From: Leclercia adecarboxylata
GTDB lineage: Bacteria; Pseudomonadota; Gammaproteobacteria; Enterobacterales; Enterobacteriaceae
Direction of reading: 5' to 3'
NCBI RefSeq assembly: GCF_023639785.1
Contig: NZ_CP098325.1
Span: 3,348,001-3,412,000 of the forward strand
DNA length: 64,000 nt
Shown: piece after piece, positions 31,858 to 42,098 of the stretch
How the letters are laid out: every line of letters begins with the position of its first letter
Position numbering within the stretch: the first letter of the stretch is position 1
Program-made: the position numbers and the translations under genes
Notes under the pieces: model-generated
Database searches by the model: none
What the model was told of the DNA's origin: nothing
What the model saw: the letters and a program-made list of their open reading frames with translations, nothing else

Positions 31858-33819
31858 TTAATGGGCAACGGGCGAGGCCACCCCTAGCCAGTCGGCGATC
31901 CCCTGAGCGGCATGCCGTCCTTCGGCCATCGCCGTGACGACCAGGTCGGCCCCCCGTACCGCATCGCCACCGGCAAATATCTGCGGGTTGCTGGTCTGAT
32001 AGCGGTAGCGTGATTCAACGCTGGCGGCAATCCGCCCCCAGTCATCCACCTCGACACCCTGCGCCTGCAGCCAGGGCATGGAATGGGGATTAAAGCCAAA
32101 GGCCATAATTACCGCATCGGCAGGCATAATAAACTCGCTGCCGTCGATGGGCACCGGGCGGCGTCGGCCCTGGGCGTCGGGTTCGCCCAGCCGGGTGCGC
32201 AGCAGACGGATGCCGTTAACCCGGCCATTATCATCAAGCGTCAACGCTACCGGCTGGACGTTGAACTCAAAGGCCGCCCCCTCTTCTCTGGCGTTTTTCA
32301 CCTCTTTTTTCGAGCCCGGCATGTTGGCTTCATCCCGGCGATAGGCGCAGGTTACGTTCGCGGCTCCGTGACGCAGCGCGGTGCGCACGCAGTCCATCGC
32401 CGTGTCGCCGCCCCCCAGCACCACGACGTTCAGCCCGGCGGTGTCAACAAAGGGTTCATCCGCTGAGGAGGGTAACCCCATCAACTGGCGGGTATTACCC
32501 ACCAGGAAAGGCAGAGCATCGTAAACGCCCGGCGCATCTTCATGGGGAATACCCGCTTTCATCGACCGGTAGGTGCCCACGCCGACAAACAGGGCGTCAT
32601 ATTCACTGAGCAACTGGCTAAGCGTGACGTCTTTGCCCACCTCGCAGTTTAATTCGAAGTGAATACCCATCGCGGTGAAGATCTCCCGGCGGCGGGCCAG
32701 CAGGGATTTATCCAGCTTAAAGGCGGGAATGCCGAAGGTGAGCAGGCCACCGATTTCCGGATGACGATCAAATACCGTGACGCTGACCCCGCGGCGGATC
32801 AACGCGTCGGCGCAGGCCAGCCCGGCAGGCCCGGCACCGACGATCGCCACCTTTTTATTGACCGGCGTAACCTGGCTCAGATCCGGGCGCCAGCCTTTGG
32901 CCAGCGCCCGATCCGAGATATAGCGCTCGATGTTGCCGATGGTCACCGACCCGTCCACGTCGCGTACCGTGCAGGCCCCTTCACACAGTTTATCCTGCGG
33001 GCAGACCCGGCCCGTGATTTCCGGCAGGCAGTTGGTCTGGTGGGATAGCTCAACCGCAGCGTCGATATCCCCCGCTTTTACCCGCTCGATCCACTGAGGA
33101 ATAGCGTTGTGCAGCGGGCAGGTCCATTCGCAGATCGAATGTTCGCCACACGTCAGGCAGCGGTCTGCCTCGCGCTGCGCCTGCGCCGGGCGGAACGGCA
33201 GGTAAATTTCGTCAAAATTACCCGCCCGCGCTTCAGGGGGAAGCTTATCCGGTTCGCCGCGCGCGGGCAGAGCGTTCATCTGCTCGCGTTTGCTGAAGGT
33301 TGGGGTTTCGTTCGCCGGGCGGGTCTGCCACGGCTGGGATTCATGACGCGCGGTGCGCAGCCGCCGGGCACGGGCCAGCTGGTTCAGGTTATCAGGGGTA
33401 ACCAGCGACAGGGCATCCGCCGGGCAGTTCTCCACACAGGCGGGGCCCTGGGGGCGTTCAAGGCAGAGATCGCACTTCTGGGCAGTGGCCGCAAGGGGCG
33501 TGGTGACGATCTCCATGGTGCCAAACGGGCAGGCAACGACGCAGGCTTTGCAGCCGATGCATTTGTGCCCATCCACCTGCACGCTGTCATGCGCCCGGCC
33601 GATCGCCCCGTTCGGACAGCTCTGCATGCAGGGAGCGTTTTCACAGTGATGACAGGTGACGGCGCTGCGCTTATTCCCCTCTTTAACCACGGTGATACGA
33701 GGGGTAAAATGCCGCCGGCTGAGGACATGTTGCTCATGATTATGTGCCATGACGCAAGCAACCTCGCAGGCATAGCATCCAATACATTGCTGGCTATTTG
33801 CCATAATAAAACGGTTCAT
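31858..33819 (-). CDS. aegA: AegA, iron-sulfur/FAD oxidoreductase
   Basis: A 653-residue fusion. The N-terminal ferredoxin-like part (1 to about 150) has four cysteine clusters ([52 protein letters not shown]), probably binding four [4Fe-4S] centres. The C-terminal part resembles the glutamate synthase small subunit: a [14 protein letters not shown] and [11 protein letters not shown] region, an FAD fold ([17 protein letters not shown]) and an NADPH fold ([18 protein letters not shown]). In E. coli AegA is tied to formate-dependent anaerobic uric acid degradation. AGGGGA precedes the ATG. Divergent from narQ, with two palindromes between them. Confidence 0.95.
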   Translation of the reverse strand: MNRFIMANSQQCIGCYACEVACVMAHNHEQHVLSRRHFTPRITVVKEGNKRSAVTCHHCENAPCMQSCPNGAIGRAHDSVQVDGHKCIGCKACVVACPFGTMEIVTTPLAATAQKCDLCLERPQGPACVENCPADALSLVTPDNLNQLARARRLRTARHESQPWQTRPANETPTFSKREQMNALPARGEPDKLPPEARAGNFDEIYLPFRPAQAQREADRCLTCGEHSICEWTCPLHNAIPQWIERVKAGDIDAAVELSHQTNCLPEITGRVCPQDKLCEGACTVRDVDGSVTIGNIERYISDRALAKGWRPDLSQVTPVNKKVAIVGAGPAGLACADALIRRGVSVTVFDRHPEIGGLLTFGIPAFKLDKSLLARRREIFTAMGIHFELNCEVGKDVTLSQLLSEYDALFVGVGTYRSMKAGIPHEDAPGVYDALPFLVGNTRQLMGLPSSADEPFVDTAGLNVVVLGGGDTAMDCVRTALRHGAANVTCAYRRDEANMPGSKKEVKNAREEGAAFEFNVQPVALTLDDNGRVNGIRLLRTRLGEPDAQGRRRPVPIDGSEFIMPADAVIMAFGFNPHSMPWLQAQGVEVDDWGRIAASVESRYRYQTSNPQIFAGGDAVRGADLVVTAMAEGRHAAQGIADWLGVASPVAH

Positions 33820-33919
33820 GACGATCCCCTTGCAGGCCCTGATAACCTTATTCTTTTAATGGAATAGTGTATTTACCCACCGCAAGGGTAACAGGCAATG
33901 TTCATTTGCCCAGGAACGG

Positions 33920-33975
33920 GAAATATTTCGCCTGAACCTGTGTCAGATCAATTAATTTCAGCACGGGTGAAATTA
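33920..33975. promoter_or_regulatory. two palindromes in the aegA/narQ intergenic region
   Basis: GAAATATTTC (33920-33929) and the 8-bp inverted repeat TAATTTCA-GCACGGG-TGAAATTA (33953-33975). Both look like operators for a dimeric regulator; neither fits the FNR or NarL consensus well. Shared control of the divergent genes is possible. Confidence 0.5.
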
Positions 33976-34016
33976 CGTTTCATCTCCCTGCACAACTGCC
34001 TATCAGGACACGATCA

Positions 34017-35711
34017 GTGAGAGTTAAACAACCTGTTTCACGCAGCCTTGCCCGGGCCTTTTTCTCCATTATCGCCCTGTCTCTGCTGACCAGCGCGATC
34101 GCGTTGTTTACCCTCGCCAGCAGTCAGCGTGATGCCGAAGCGATCAACCTGGCCGGTTCGTTGCGAATGCAGAGCTATCGCCTGGGATACGATATACAGC
34201 GGGGCAGCGTCGACCTGCTGCCACATCGCAAAATCTGGCAACAAACCCTGAACGCCCCTGCCCTGCTCACCCTGACAAGCTGGTATGTGCCGGATGAGGT
34301 AAAGGAGCGCTATCGCCAGCTACAAATCTCCTGGCAGGTTGTGGATCAGAAACTTGCCCAGGGTGATTACGACTGGTATCAGGGGCAGATGGACGAGTAC
34401 GTGGCGCGGATCGACGCGTTTGTTCTCTCCCTGCAACACTACGCCGAACATAAGATCCAGCGGGTGTTTGCCATCTCCCTGGCGGGCGGGACAGGTATTT
34501 TCCTGCTGGTGTTTATCACCCTGCGCCGGATCCGCCAGCAGGTTGTCGCCCCGCTGAATCACCTGGTCACCTCCAGCCTGCAAATCGAGCAGGGCCATTT
34601 TACTACCCGGGTGCCGGATACCGACCTGCCCAACGAGCTTGGCCTGCTCTCCCGCACCTTCAACCATATGTCGGCGGAACTGCATACCCTCTACCGCTCG
34701 CTGGAGATTTCGGTTGAGGAGAAGACGCACCACTTACACGAAGCCCACCAGCAGCTGGAGATGCTGTTTACCTGCTCCCAGGCGTTGAACACCGGCAAGA
34801 TTGACAGTCACTGCTTCAGGAACATCCTGCGCATTGTGTGTGAATACACCGGGATCCGTTATCTGGCCCTGCACACCAGCGACGGCTGGCACATGCAGGA
34901 GGGCGAAGCCGCACCGCATCTCGAAACGCAGGTGCTGCCGGTGGTGATGCTGGAGACCCGCTTTGGCGAACTGCGCTGGCAAAGCGAGGCGCGCGCCGTG
35001 CCGATGCCGCTAATGAAGAGCGTTGCGACGATGCTTGGCCGTGGCCTGTTTTCCAACCAGGCGCAGAAACACTATCACCAGCTGCTGTTGATGGAGGAGC
35101 GCGCCACCATCGCCCGCGAACTGCACGACTCCCTGGCGCAGGTGCTCTCCTATCTGCGCATCCAGCTGACCCTGCTTAAACATGCGGTGCCGGAGGAGAA
35201 CGAAACGGCGCAAACGATCATCACCGATTTTTCCCGGGCGCTGAATGCCGCTTACCGCCAGTTGCGGGAACTGCTCACCACCTTCCGCCTGACGCTGAAC
35301 CAGGCCAGTCTGCCTGCTGCGCTTCAGGAGACGCTGGAGGACTTACAAAAACAGACTGCCGCCAGACTGAGTCTCGACTGTCAGCTTTCGTCTCTGGCGC
35401 TGGATGCGCAGATGCAGGTGCACCTGTTACAGATTGTCCGGGAGGCGGTGCTGAACGCCATCAAGCATGCGCAGGCCAGCGACATTACGGTGAGCTGCGT
35501 TACCGCCCCGGATGGCAGCCACAGGGTGAATATCCGCGATAACGGCATCGGCATTGGCGAGGCCAGCGAACCCCCGGGCCACTACGGCCTGAACATTATG
35601 CGCGAGCGCGCCGACAGGCTGGGGGGAACCCTGAGCTTCTCGCTGCCGCCGGACGGCGGTACAGAAGTCAGCGTAAGCTTTCGCTCTTCAACCGCAATCG
35701 AGGGTAAATAA
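34017..35711 (+). CDS. narQ: NarQ, nitrate/nitrite sensor histidine kinase
   Basis: Inner-membrane sensor kinase that detects periplasmic nitrate and nitrite and phosphorylates NarL/NarP. It has 564 residues (E. coli 566). TM1 is about 14-34, followed by the periplasmic P-box EAINLAGSLRMQSYRLGY (41-58) that binds the ligand, TM2 (about 150-168) and a HAMP segment (VVAPLNHLVTSSLQ). A signalling helix and a GAF-like linker follow, then the HPK7 dimerisation helix with the phospho-His in ATIARELHDSLAQVLSYL, and the ATPase domain (NIRDNGIGIG, GHYGLNIMRERA). It starts at GTG, supported by the conserved N-terminus. Divergent from aegA. Confidence 0.97.
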   Translation: MRVKQPVSRSLARAFFSIIALSLLTSAIALFTLASSQRDAEAINLAGSLRMQSYRLGYDIQRGSVDLLPHRKIWQQTLNAPALLTLTSWYVPDEVKERYRQLQISWQVVDQKLAQGDYDWYQGQMDEYVARIDAFVLSLQHYAEHKIQRVFAISLAGGTGIFLLVFITLRRIRQQVVAPLNHLVTSSLQIEQGHFTTRVPDTDLPNELGLLSRTFNHMSAELHTLYRSLEISVEEKTHHLHEAHQQLEMLFTCSQALNTGKIDSHCFRNILRIVCEYTGIRYLALHTSDGWHMQEGEAAPHLETQVLPVVMLETRFGELRWQSEARAVPMPLMKSVATMLGRGLFSNQAQKHYHQLLLMEERATIARELHDSLAQVLSYLRIQLTLLKHAVPEENETAQTIITDFSRALNAAYRQLRELLTTFRLTLNQASLPAALQETLEDLQKQTAARLSLDCQLSSLALDAQMQVHLLQIVREAVLNAIKHAQASDITVSCVTAPDGSHRVNIRDNGIGIGEASEPPGHYGLNIMRERADRLGGTLSFSLPPDGGTEVSVSFRSSTAIEGK

Positions 35712-35791
35712 CGGTAAAAACAGGCGGGGAGTCATCTTTCAGCCGCGCAGATGAACAATACTCACCGCTGCACAAGGGCGATGGCGCGGAT

Positions 35792-35839
<48 letters not shown>

Positions 35840-35910
35840 ATCTCCCTTGCCGCTAGAGTTAAGCGGGCTAACTACAATGACGACGCGCAGCAAAACGAGG
35901 TCCTATTTTA

Positions 35911-38900
35911 ATGGCGAATTTTTTCATCGATCGCCCCATTTTTGCCTGGGTGCTGGCAATTCTGTTGTGCCTGACGGGCACGCTGGCTATTTTTTCTCTT
36001 CCTGTTGAGCAGTATCCGGATCTGGCCCCGCCTAACGTGCGGATCACGGCGAACTATCCGGGGGCATCCGCGCAAACCCTGGAGAACACCGTCACCCAGG
36101 TGATTGAGCAGAACATGACCGGCCTCGACAACCTGATGTACATGTCGTCCCAGAGCAGCGCCACCGGCCAGGCGTCGATCACCCTGAGTTTTACCGCGGG
36201 CGCCGACCCGGATGAAGCGGTGCAGCAGGTGCAGAACCAGCTGCAGTCGGCCATGCGTAAGCTGCCCCAGGCGGTACAGAATCAGGGCGTGACGGTGCGT
36301 AAAACCGGCGATACCAACATCCTGACCATCGCGTTTGTCTCTACTGATGGCTCAATGGACAAGCAGGATATCGCCGACTATGTCGCCAGTAATATTCAGG
36401 ACCCCCTGAGCCGTATCAACGGCGTGGGGGATATCGACGCCTACGGGTCGCAATACTCGATGCGTATCTGGCTCGATCCGGCGAAGCTCAACAGCTTCCA
36501 GATGACCGCGAAAGACGTCACCGACGCCATCGAATCGCAGAATGCGCAGATTGCGGTGGGCCAGTTGGGCGGGACGCCGTCCGTTGACAAGCAGGCGCTG
36601 AACGCCACCATCAACTCCCAGTCGTTGCTGCAAACCCCGCAGCAGTTCCGCGATATTACCCTGCGCGTCAATCAGGATGGCTCCGAGGTGCGTCTGGGGG
36701 ATGTCGCCACCGTGGAGATGGGCGCCGAGAAGTACGACTACCTGAGCCGCTTTAACGGCAAGGCGGCCTCCGGGCTGGGAGTGAAGCTCGCCTCCGGCGC
36801 CAACGAGATGGCCACCGCTGAATTGGTTATCGACCGTCTCGACGAGCTGTCGCACTATTTCCCCCACGGGCTGGAGTACAAAATCGCCTACGAGACCACC
36901 TCGTTCGTGAAGGCCTCCATTGAGGATGTGGTGAAAACCCTGCTGGAGGCCATCGCCCTGGTGTTCCTGGTGATGTACCTGTTCCTGCAAAACTTCCGCG
37001 CAACCCTGATCCCGACCATCGCCGTCCCGGTGGTGTTGATGGGCACCTTTACGGTGCTTTACGCCTTTGGCTACAGCATTAACACCCTCACCATGTTCGC
37101 GATGGTGCTGGCGATAGGCCTGCTGGTGGATGATGCCATCGTGGTGGTAGAGAACGTAGAGCGCATCATGAGCGAAGAGGGACTCTCGCCCCGCGAGGCC
37201 ACGCGGAAATCGATGAAGCAGATCCAGGGCGCGCTGGTGGGTATCGCTATGGTGCTGTCGGCGGTCTTTGTGCCAATGGCCTTCTTTGGCGGCACCACCG
37301 GGGCTATCTATCGTCAGTTCTCGATAACCATCGTTGCGGCGATGGTGCTGTCGGTGCTGGTGGCGATGATCCTCACCCCGGCGCTGTGCGCCACCCTGCT
37401 GAAGCCACTGCAGAAAGGCGAGCACCACGGTCAGAAAGGGTTTTTCGGCTGGTTCAACCGCATGTTTAACCGCAACGCGGCGCGCTACGAGGCGGGCGTG
37501 GGGCGGATCCTGCATCGCAGCCTGCGCTGGATGGTGATCTACATTCTGCTGCTGGGGGGCATGGTCTTCATGTTCCTGCGTCTGCCCACCTCATTCCTGC
37601 CGCTGGAAGACCGGGGCATGTTTATCACCTCGGTGCAGCTACCGAGCGGCTCAACCCAGCAGCAGACCCTGAAGGTGGTGCAGCAGGTGGAGTCGTACTT
37701 CTTTAACAAAGAGAAAGACAACGTACTGTCGGTCTTTGCCACCGTGGGCTCCGGCCCTGGCGGGAACGGCCAGAACGTGGCGCGTATGTTTGTCCGCCTC
37801 AAGGACTGGGATGAACGTGATGCCAAAACCGGGAGCTCGTTCGCCATTATCGAGCGCGCCACCAAAGCCTTCAGCCGCATTAAAGAGGCGCGGGTCTTTG
37901 CCAGCAGCCCGCCAGCCATTAGCGGGCTCGGCAGTTCGGCAGGCTTTGATATGGAGCTGCAGGATCACGCCGGAGCCGGACATGATGCCCTGATGGCCGC
38001 CCGCGACCGGCTGCTGGCGCTGGCCGGGGAAGAGCCTTCCCTGACCCGCGTGCGCCACAACGGTCTGGACGACAGCCCGCAGCTGCAAATCGATATCGAC
38101 CAGCGCAAAGCGCAGGCGCTGGGCGTCTCCATCGACGACATTAACGACACCCTGCAAACCGCCTGGGGCTCAAGCTACGTGAACGACTTTATGGATCGTG
38201 GCCGCGTGAAAAAGGTCTACGTCCAGGCCGCGGCCAAATACCGCATGCTGCCGGACGATATCAACCTGTGGTATGTGCGCAATAAAGAGGGCGGTATGGT
38301 GCCCTTCTCGGCCTTTGCCACCTCGCGCTGGGAGACCGGCTCCCCGCGTCTGGAGCGCTATAACGGCTATGCTGCGGTAGAGATCGTCGGTGAAGCCGCA
38401 CCGGGCGTCAGCACCGGCACCGCCATGGACGTGATGGAAAATCTGGTGCAACAATTGCCCGCCGGGTTTGGCCTGGAGTGGACCGCCATGTCCTATCAGG
38501 AGCGCCTCTCAGGGGCTCAGGCCCCGGCATTGTACGCCCTGTCGCTGCTGGTGGTGTTCCTGTGTCTGGCCGCACTGTATGAGAGCTGGTCCGTACCGTT
38601 CTCGGTGATGCTGGTGGTTCCGCTGGGCGTTATCGGTGCCCTCCTCGCCACCTGGATGCGTGGCCTGGAAAATGACGTCTACTTCCAGGTCGGGCTGTTG
38701 ACGGTCATCGGCTTGTCGGCGAAGAACGCCATTCTGATTGTTGAGTTTGCCAACGAGATGAATGAAAAAGGTCACGAGCTGATGGCCGCGACCCTCGAAG
38801 CCTGTCGCCAGCGCCTGCGCCCCATCCTGATGACCTCTCTGGCCTTCGTATTTGGTGTACTGCCGATGGCCACCAGCTCCGGCGCGGGCTCCAGCAGCCA

Positions 38901-39024
38901 GCACGCGGTAGGCACCGGGGTGATGGGCGGGATGATCTCGGCGACAATCCTCGCCATATACTTCGTGCCGCTGTTCTTTGTTCTGGTGCGTCGACGTTTC
39001 CCGTTAAAGGAACGACAGCAATAA
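35911..39024 (+). CDS. acrD: AcrD, RND aminoglycoside/multidrug efflux pump
   Basis: Inner-membrane proton-driven pump that works with AcrA and TolC to expel aminoglycosides, bile salts and other amphiphiles. The 1037 residues equal E. coli AcrD. It starts [17 protein letters not shown] and has 12 transmembrane helices and two large periplasmic loops. The proton-relay aspartates are in TM4 ([18 protein letters not shown]) and the TM10 lysine is in [16 protein letters not shown]. No AcrA-like partner is adjacent, as in E. coli. A BaeR box is upstream and a terminator follows. The closest alternative, AcrB, is less likely given the position between narQ and dapE. Confidence 0.97.
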   Translation: MANFFIDRPIFAWVLAILLCLTGTLAIFSLPVEQYPDLAPPNVRITANYPGASAQTLENTVTQVIEQNMTGLDNLMYMSSQSSATGQASITLSFTAGADPDEAVQQVQNQLQSAMRKLPQAVQNQGVTVRKTGDTNILTIAFVSTDGSMDKQDIADYVASNIQDPLSRINGVGDIDAYGSQYSMRIWLDPAKLNSFQMTAKDVTDAIESQNAQIAVGQLGGTPSVDKQALNATINSQSLLQTPQQFRDITLRVNQDGSEVRLGDVATVEMGAEKYDYLSRFNGKAASGLGVKLASGANEMATAELVIDRLDELSHYFPHGLEYKIAYETTSFVKASIEDVVKTLLEAIALVFLVMYLFLQNFRATLIPTIAVPVVLMGTFTVLYAFGYSINTLTMFAMVLAIGLLVDDAIVVVENVERIMSEEGLSPREATRKSMKQIQGALVGIAMVLSAVFVPMAFFGGTTGAIYRQFSITIVAAMVLSVLVAMILTPALCATLLKPLQKGEHHGQKGFFGWFNRMFNRNAARYEAGVGRILHRSLRWMVIYILLLGGMVFMFLRLPTSFLPLEDRGMFITSVQLPSGSTQQQTLKVVQQVESYFFNKEKDNVLSVFATVGSGPGGNGQNVARMFVRLKDWDERDAKTGSSFAIIERATKAFSRIKEARVFASSPPAISGLGSSAGFDMELQDHAGAGHDALMAARDRLLALAGEEPSLTRVRHNGLDDSPQLQIDIDQRKAQALGVSIDDINDTLQTAWGSSYVNDFMDRGRVKKVYVQAAAKYRMLPDDINLWYVRNKEGGMVPFSAFATSRWETGSPRLERYNGYAAVEIVGEAAPGVSTGTAMDVMENLVQQLPAGFGLEWTAMSYQERLSGAQAPALYALSLLVVFLCLAALYESWSVPFSVMLVVPLGVIGALLATWMRGLENDVYFQVGLLTVIGLSAKNAILIVEFANEMNEKGHELMAATLEACRQRLRPILMTSLAFVFGVLPMATSSGAGSSSQHAVGTGVMGGMISATILAIYFVPLFFVLVRRRFPLKERQQ

Positions 39025-39036
39025 GATCCTGAAAAT

Positions 39037-39067
39037 AAAAAAGGCGTCCTTACCGGCCGCCTTTTTT
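39037..39067 (+). terminator. acrD terminator
   Basis: A 10-bp stem AAAAAAGGCG / CGCCTTTTTT with an 11-base loop. Confidence 0.85.
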
Positions 39068-39130
39068 GTGTGTTTATTTTCACACTATTCTTATTAACTA
39101 ATTAAGTGCTCTTGCAATTCTTGCTGAATG

Positions 39131-39190
39131 TCATTTACGAAGCATGCCTTCGATAAAATCTTTCCAGTTCCCCAGTTCACGTTCAATCAT
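39131..39190 (-). CDS. ypfM: YpfM, 19-residue small protein
   Basis: A complete 19-codon gene encoding MIERELGNWKDFIEGMLRK and ending TGA, differing from E. coli YpfM at a single residue (Gly instead of Val at 15). AGAGGTAG lies five bases ahead of the ATG. The peptide is an amphipathic helix candidate with no known function; it was detected as a small protein in E. coli. It sits convergent to acrD, in the same place as in E. coli, which together with the conservation makes it a confident call despite its size. Confidence 0.92.
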   Translation of the reverse strand: MIERELGNWKDFIEGMLRK

Positions 39191-39503
39191 AACTACCTCT
39201 CTTATTATTATCGGCCATTCTACGAAAATATATCATCATTGTGAAGACTTTTTAATCAGTGATACTGCTCTCACCCTGTTGGTACGACTGGCTTGTAGAT
39301 AATATGGGTCCTTCGCTGTAAATTTTATGTGACCGACTGCAATATTTTGAAATAACCCTGATTTGCCCGATGAAATTTATTTACTGCCTGTTCTTACATG
39401 ACTTTTTCGCCGTTGGACTGCTATACAAGGAAGATGAAATAATATTCATGGCCTGTAGAATATTTATGCCAGATACGAATATTCAATAATGTCATTAATC
39501 AAA
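39191..39503. other. AT-rich gene-free stretch upstream of yffB
   Basis: GC content falls to roughly 35-40 percent in this stretch, against well over 50 percent in the neighbours. It holds the ypfM ribosome site and presumably its promoter. A 39-codon open frame (39370-39489) has no ribosome site and is not called as a gene. No RNA gene or mobile element is recognisable. Confidence 0.6.
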
Positions 39504-39543
39504 TGTGTTATATTTCACAAAACTTTTAATCATCGAAAATACT
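39504..39543 (+). promoter_or_regulatory. CRP site and promoter of yffB-dapE
   Basis: TGTGT-TATATT-TCACA (39504-39519) matches the CRP core at 9 of 10 positions. A -10-like AATACT (39538-39543) would place the start near 39550, so CRP would sit near -40 as a class II activator. Confidence 0.4.
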
Positions 39544-39579
39544 GAGCAATTGACCGCTTTTAAGACAAAAGGATTCACC

Positions 39580-39936
39580 ATGACCACCCTCTACGGCATC
39601 AAAAATTGCGACACCATTAAAAAAGCCCGCCGCTGGCTAGAGCAAAACAACGTTGAGTACCGTTTTCATGATTATCGCGCCGACGGCCTTGATGCAGATT
39701 TGATGCAAAAATTCATCGCAGAGCTCGGCTGGGAAGCCCTGCTGAACACCCGCGGTACGACCTGGCGTAAACTGGATGAATCTCTGCGCGCCAGCATCAC
39801 CAGTGCGGACAGCGCAGCGGCGTTAATGCTTGAAATGCCGGCAATCATCAAACGCCCATTGCTCTGGACGCCCGGTAAGCCTATGCTGCTGGGTTTCAAC
39901 GAAAACCAATACCAAACCTATTTTATTGAGGTGTAG
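39580..39936 (+). CDS. yffB: YffB, ArsC/Spx-like protein
   Basis: A 118-residue thioredoxin-fold protein of the ArsC/Spx family. The N-terminal motif is [20 protein letters not shown] with C10 but no CxxC pair. [17 protein letters not shown] is the conserved cis-Pro and arginine region. In vivo substrates are unknown; related proteins use glutathione. The ATG at 39580 has AAGGA upstream and gives the E. coli length. It overlaps no gene but ends three bases before dapE, so the two are co-transcribed. Confidence 0.93.
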   Translation: MTTLYGIKNCDTIKKARRWLEQNNVEYRFHDYRADGLDADLMQKFIAELGWEALLNTRGTTWRKLDESLRASITSADSAAALMLEMPAIIKRPLLWTPGKPMLLGFNENQYQTYFIEV

Positions 39937-39939
39937 TCT

Positions 39940-41067
39940 ATGTCATGCCCGGTCATTGAGCTGACTCAGCAGCTTATTCGCCGCCCTTCCCTGAGCCCCG
40001 ATGATGCGGGTTGTCAGGCTCTGATGATCGAACGCCTGCGGGCGATTGGTTTTACCGTCGAACCCATGGATTTTGGCGACACGCAAAATTTCTGGGCCTG
40101 GCGCGGTCAGGGTGAAACGCTGGCGTTTGCCGGACATACCGATGTGGTGCCAGCCGGCGATGCCGACCGCTGGATCAATCCGCCTTTCGAACCCACCATC
40201 CGCGACGGTATGCTGTTTGGCCGCGGCGCGGCGGACATGAAAGGCTCCCTGGCGGCGATGGTGGTTGCTGCTGAACGTTTCGTGGCGCAATACCCGAATC
40301 ATAAAGGCCGCCTGGCGTTTTTGATCACCTCTGATGAAGAGGCCAGCGCCAAAAACGGCACCGTGAAGGTGGTGGAAGCCCTGATGGCGCGCAACGAACG
40401 TCTGGATTACTGCCTGGTGGGCGAGCCGTCCAGCACCGAAGTGGTCGGGGATGTGGTTAAAAATGGCCGTCGCGGCTCCATCACCTGTAACCTGACCATT
40501 CACGGCGTTCAGGGTCACGTGGCCTATCCGCATCTGGCCGACAACCCGGTTCATCGCGCCGCCCCGATGCTCAACGAGCTGGTCGGGATCGAGTGGGATA
40601 AGGGCAACGACTATTTCCCGCCGACCAGCATGCAGATTGCCAATATCCAGGCTGGTACCGGCAGCAACAACGTTATCCCGGGCGATCTCTTTGTGCAGTT
40701 TAACTTTCGCTTCAGCACCGAGCTGACGGACGAAATGATCAAAGCCCGCGTGGTGGCTCTGCTGGAGAAACACCAGCTGCGCTACAGCATCGACTGGTGG
40801 CTTTCCGGCCAGCCGTTCCTGACCGGACGCGGTAAGCTGGTGGATGCGGTGGTTAATGCTATCGCGCACTATAATGAAATTAAACCGCAACTGCTGACCA
40901 CAGGCGGTACCTCTGACGGTCGCTTTATTGCCCGCATGGGTGCACAGGTGGTCGAACTTGGGCCGGTGAATGCCACGATTCATAAAATCAATGAATGCGT
41001 GAACGCCGCAGATTTGCAACTGCTGGCCCGTATGTATCAACGTATCATGGAGCAACTCGTCGCCTGA
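39940..41067 (+). CDS. dapE: succinyl-diaminopimelate desuccinylase
   Basis: Di-zinc M20 peptidase-family enzyme that removes succinate from N-succinyl-LL-DAP, in lysine and peptidoglycan synthesis. It has 375 residues. The ligands are visible as H66 ([10 protein letters not shown]), D99 (GAADMKGS) and E133/E134 ([10 protein letters not shown]), with a C-terminal His in the TIHKINECV segment. It forms an operon with yffB upstream and ypfN 26 bases downstream. dapA, another step of this pathway, lies 6 kb away on the other strand. Confidence 0.98.
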   Translation: MSCPVIELTQQLIRRPSLSPDDAGCQALMIERLRAIGFTVEPMDFGDTQNFWAWRGQGETLAFAGHTDVVPAGDADRWINPPFEPTIRDGMLFGRGAADMKGSLAAMVVAAERFVAQYPNHKGRLAFLITSDEEASAKNGTVKVVEALMARNERLDYCLVGEPSSTEVVGDVVKNGRRGSITCNLTIHGVQGHVAYPHLADNPVHRAAPMLNELVGIEWDKGNDYFPPTSMQIANIQAGTGSNNVIPGDLFVQFNFRFSTELTDEMIKARVVALLEKHQLRYSIDWWLSGQPFLTGRGKLVDAVVNAIAHYNEIKPQLLTTGGTSDGRFIARMGAQVVELGPVNATIHKINECVNAADLQLLARMYQRIMEQLVA

Positions 41068-41093
41068 CGACTGCCCCGAAGAAGGATAAGCGA

Positions 41094-41291
41094 ATGGACT
41101 GGCTGGCTAAATACTGGTGGATCCTGGTACTGGTTTTTCTGGTAGGCGTGCTGCTGAACGTGATCAAGGATCTCAAGCGCGTTGACCATAAGAAATTCCT
41201 CGCCAACAAACCTGAACTCCCTCCCCATCGTGACTTTAACGACAAGTGGGATGATGAAGACGACTGGCCGAAGAAAGACCAGAAGAAGTAA
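41094..41291 (+). CDS. ypfN: YpfN, UPF0370 small membrane protein
   Basis: A 65-residue protein with a single N-terminal transmembrane helix ([18 protein letters not shown], about 7-24) and a highly charged cytoplasmic tail ([15 protein letters not shown]). Function unknown. The ATG at 41094 has GAAGGA upstream and the length agrees with E. coli (66). It follows dapE closely and is convergent to ypfH, with a hairpin repeat in between that probably ends both transcripts. Confidence 0.93.
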   Translation: MDWLAKYWWILVLVFLVGVLLNVIKDLKRVDHKKFLANKPELPPHRDFNDKWDDEDDWPKKDQKK

Positions 41292-41298
41292 CGCCTTC

Positions 41299-41323
41299 AC
41301 CCTCTCCCCGGCGGGGAGAGGGT
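41299..41323. repeat. GA/CT-rich palindrome between ypfN and ypfH
   Basis: ACCCTCTCCCC-GGC-GGGGAGAGGGT, an 11-bp perfect inverted repeat of the same family as 24393-24429 and 49090-49123. It sits between convergent genes. Confidence 0.8.
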
Positions 41324-41329
41324 TATCCG

Positions 41330-42025
41330 CTAAAAGAATTCTACGATATCGTCGTCATTCGGCTTGCCGCCGCTGAGCGCTTCATCAAAGTAGTGTTTCG
41401 GCACGGTATAGCGCAGGTGATCCAGCGCAAACTGAACGCTGCGATCGTCAATGGCGTGCCCCAGATCGTCGACAATATCCAGCGTCACATCGCCTCCCGC
41501 GCGGATCAGCGCTTCCTGAGCAGCAACCGCATGGGAAAGCTCAATCACGCGATCTTCCCCACCGTGGATCAGATGGATAGTGGTCTTCGTGGTCGCCTGC
41601 TCGGGCAACGTCGCATAGCGGCCGTTGAAAGCAATGACCCGTGATACCAGACCAGGCTCCGCCTTGACGCTCTCCAGCGCCATGATCGCCCCCTGAGAAA
41701 AACCAATCAGCGCGGTGGCGTCTGACTTAACACCCGCTTGCTGCTGCCAGTAACGCACCGTTTCGACAAAGGTCGGCATGATGGCATCCACCCGCCCCTG
41801 ACGGCTCTCTTCGGTTACGTCCTGCACGGAGAACCACTGACGGCCGTTCGGGCCGCACGGCTGCGGACCGCCCACGCTGACCACCAGAGCATCCGGAAAA
41901 AGCGGCGCAAACCAGCTGCCAATCTGCCCCATATTGACCGGGTTATCGCCGACGCCATGAAACAGCAACAGCAGCTGTTTGGCCGGTTTATCGGGGCTCT
42001 GGACAACAAAATGGTCATGTTTCAT
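41330..42025 (-). CDS. ypfH: YpfH, alpha/beta-hydrolase carboxylesterase
   Basis: A 231-residue serine esterase of the phospholipase/carboxylesterase type; E. coli YpfH hydrolyses short-chain esters. The nucleophile elbow is GFSQG with S110. The acid is in HGGEDRVIEL and the base in VDDLGHAIDD. An oxyanion-like segment LLLLFHGVGDNP is near the N-terminus. It is downstream of tmcA on the same strand and convergent to ypfN. The physiological substrate is unknown. Confidence 0.94.
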   Translation of the reverse strand: MKHDHFVVQSPDKPAKQLLLLFHGVGDNPVNMGQIGSWFAPLFPDALVVSVGGPQPCGPNGRQWFSVQDVTEESRQGRVDAIMPTFVETVRYWQQQAGVKSDATALIGFSQGAIMALESVKAEPGLVSRVIAFNGRYATLPEQATTKTTIHLIHGGEDRVIELSHAVAAQEALIRAGGDVTLDIVDDLGHAIDDRSVQFALDHLRYTVPKHYFDEALSGGKPNDDDIVEFF

Positions 42026-42098
42026 GGCAGTCTCCTTAATTGATAAGCGGGATTCTACGCCTGACAGGCAGAATGAACATGCCAGTTTACTGATGAAG

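Noticed and set aside
33945..33955. FNR-like half-site (TTGAT on the minus strand) near narQ
   Set aside because: Only one half of TTGAT-N4-ATCAA is present.
39370..39489. 39-codon small protein gene
   Set aside because: No Shine-Dalgarno sequence and AT-rich context in which such frames arise by chance; kept only as an observation.
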